Shown one piece after another: positions 63,615 to 64,000 of a stretch of DNA of 64,000 bases. The DNA is taken from the NCBI RefSeq assembly GCF_018402285.1, contig NZ_JAGYJH010000003.1:992001-1056000 (forward strand), read 5' to 3'. Each line of letters starts with the position of its first letter. Position 1 is the first letter of the stretch. A program made the translations under genes and the position numbers. The notes under the pieces were generated by a model. That model did not search any database. It saw nothing but the letters and a program-made list of their open reading frames with translations, and was not told where the DNA came from. The DNA comes from Hyphomonas sp. GTDB lineage: Bacteria > Pseudomonadota > Alphaproteobacteria > Caulobacterales > Hyphomonadaceae.

Positions 63615-64000
63615 ATGTCTTAGGCATCCGATGAAGAGGTCGAGGCGCTCCTGGGCGCCTTCCTCGATCCAACCCTGCCCAAATCGGGCCGGACCCACGC
63701 TGCCCATTTTGCCGCCGCCATCGGCCTGATCGCCCGGCATGGAGGGCCGCCCTGCCGGAAAGGCACGCGGCAATCTGCGCCTGTAATGTCGCCACCGGCG
63801 GAGAGAATACCGACACGGCCGGCTATCACGAGACGATCACGCCCGCCGCCCTTGCCATTGCCCGCGCGCATCTTGCCGCCCATCCCGGCGCGCCTCTGCA
63901 TGCCAGCCTCAACAGCCTGCTCGCCGGTCCCTGCGGCGATCCGGGCTGGATCCCCGCCTGCTGGACCAGGGAACATCTCTGCTCCGCCGAGCCCCGGCGC
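63615..64000 (+). pseudogene. Damaged conserved protein gene, right end outside window
   Basis: An ATG at 63615 is followed at codon 3 by TAG, after which the frame reads ASDEEVEALLGAFLDPTLPK and on to AAIGLIARHG. Near 63741 the coding sense moves to another frame, and a one-base loss there would join it to AALPERHAAI...CNVATGGENTDTAGYHETIT and further coding-like sequence to the window edge. Both a premature stop and a frameshift are therefore needed to explain it, though sequencing error could account for the shift. I cannot name the family. The NATGGENTDTAGYHETIT pattern looks like a conserved protein of unknown function. Confidence 0.55.

Overview
The window is GC-rich chromosomal DNA from an alphaproteobacterium, most plausibly near Hyphomonadaceae/Caulobacterales. 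This is inferred from a GTTC-N7-GTTC LexA box between uvrA and ssb, a CtrA-like TTAA-N7-TTAA site, a TIGR02301-type alphaproteobacterial protein, a TonB-dependent receptor, many acyl-CoA and short-chain dehydrogenase genes, and dense gene packing with ATGA-type overlaps. No rRNA, tRNA, CRISPR array, prophage, transposase or plasmid function was seen. Coordinates and motifs were read by eye; no database search was run.

Layout. 1-7.3 kb: end of an aspartyl-protease-like gene, a concentrative nucleoside transporter, a TonB-dependent receptor, a glutathione S-transferase and a lipoprotein M1 peptidase. 7.3-14.7 kb: lipid and aldehyde metabolism (SDR, PaaI-type thioesterase, acyl-CoA dehydrogenase, serine hydrolase, crotonase, coniferyl-aldehyde-type dehydrogenase) with three small conserved proteins. 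14.8-18.5 kb: soluble lytic transglycosylase, a dapA reading frame broken by one base, and smpB. 18.6-29 kb: alcohol dehydrogenase with an APH-type kinase, a TIGR02301-ggt-udg operon, a 2-hydroxyacid dehydrogenase, a sugar dehydrogenase lipoprotein, CorA, a lipoprotein hydrolase and a nitronate monooxygenase. 29.1-29.9 kb: two adjacent tiny exported Ala/Glu-rich proteins, each with its own terminator. 30-38.9 kb: SDR, Nudix, RNA methyltransferase, patatin, a tandem pair of unknown secreted proteins, rsmD, a crotonase, a vapBC-tadA operon and a CPA2 antiporter. 38.9-46.7 kb: LysR regulator, TauE/SafE permease, two related acyl-CoA dehydrogenases, MATE pump and a secreted trypsin. 46.7-64 kb: housekeeping genes (ttcA, trmFO, uvrA, ssb, gyrA, coaD, cyclophilin, queA, rnhB), with a class D beta-lactamase-like lipoprotein, a kelch protein and a damaged gene at the right edge.

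The main points for follow-up are: (i) an unannotated 47-residue single-span membrane ORF between the LexA box and uvrA, a candidate SOS-induced small membrane protein; (ii) the two Ala/Glu-rich small envelope proteins; (iii) a VapBC toxin pair translationally coupled to the tRNA deaminase gene tadA; (iv) single-base frameshifts in dapA and in the last gene; and (v) several hairpins that overlap or abut Shine-Dalgarno sequences.
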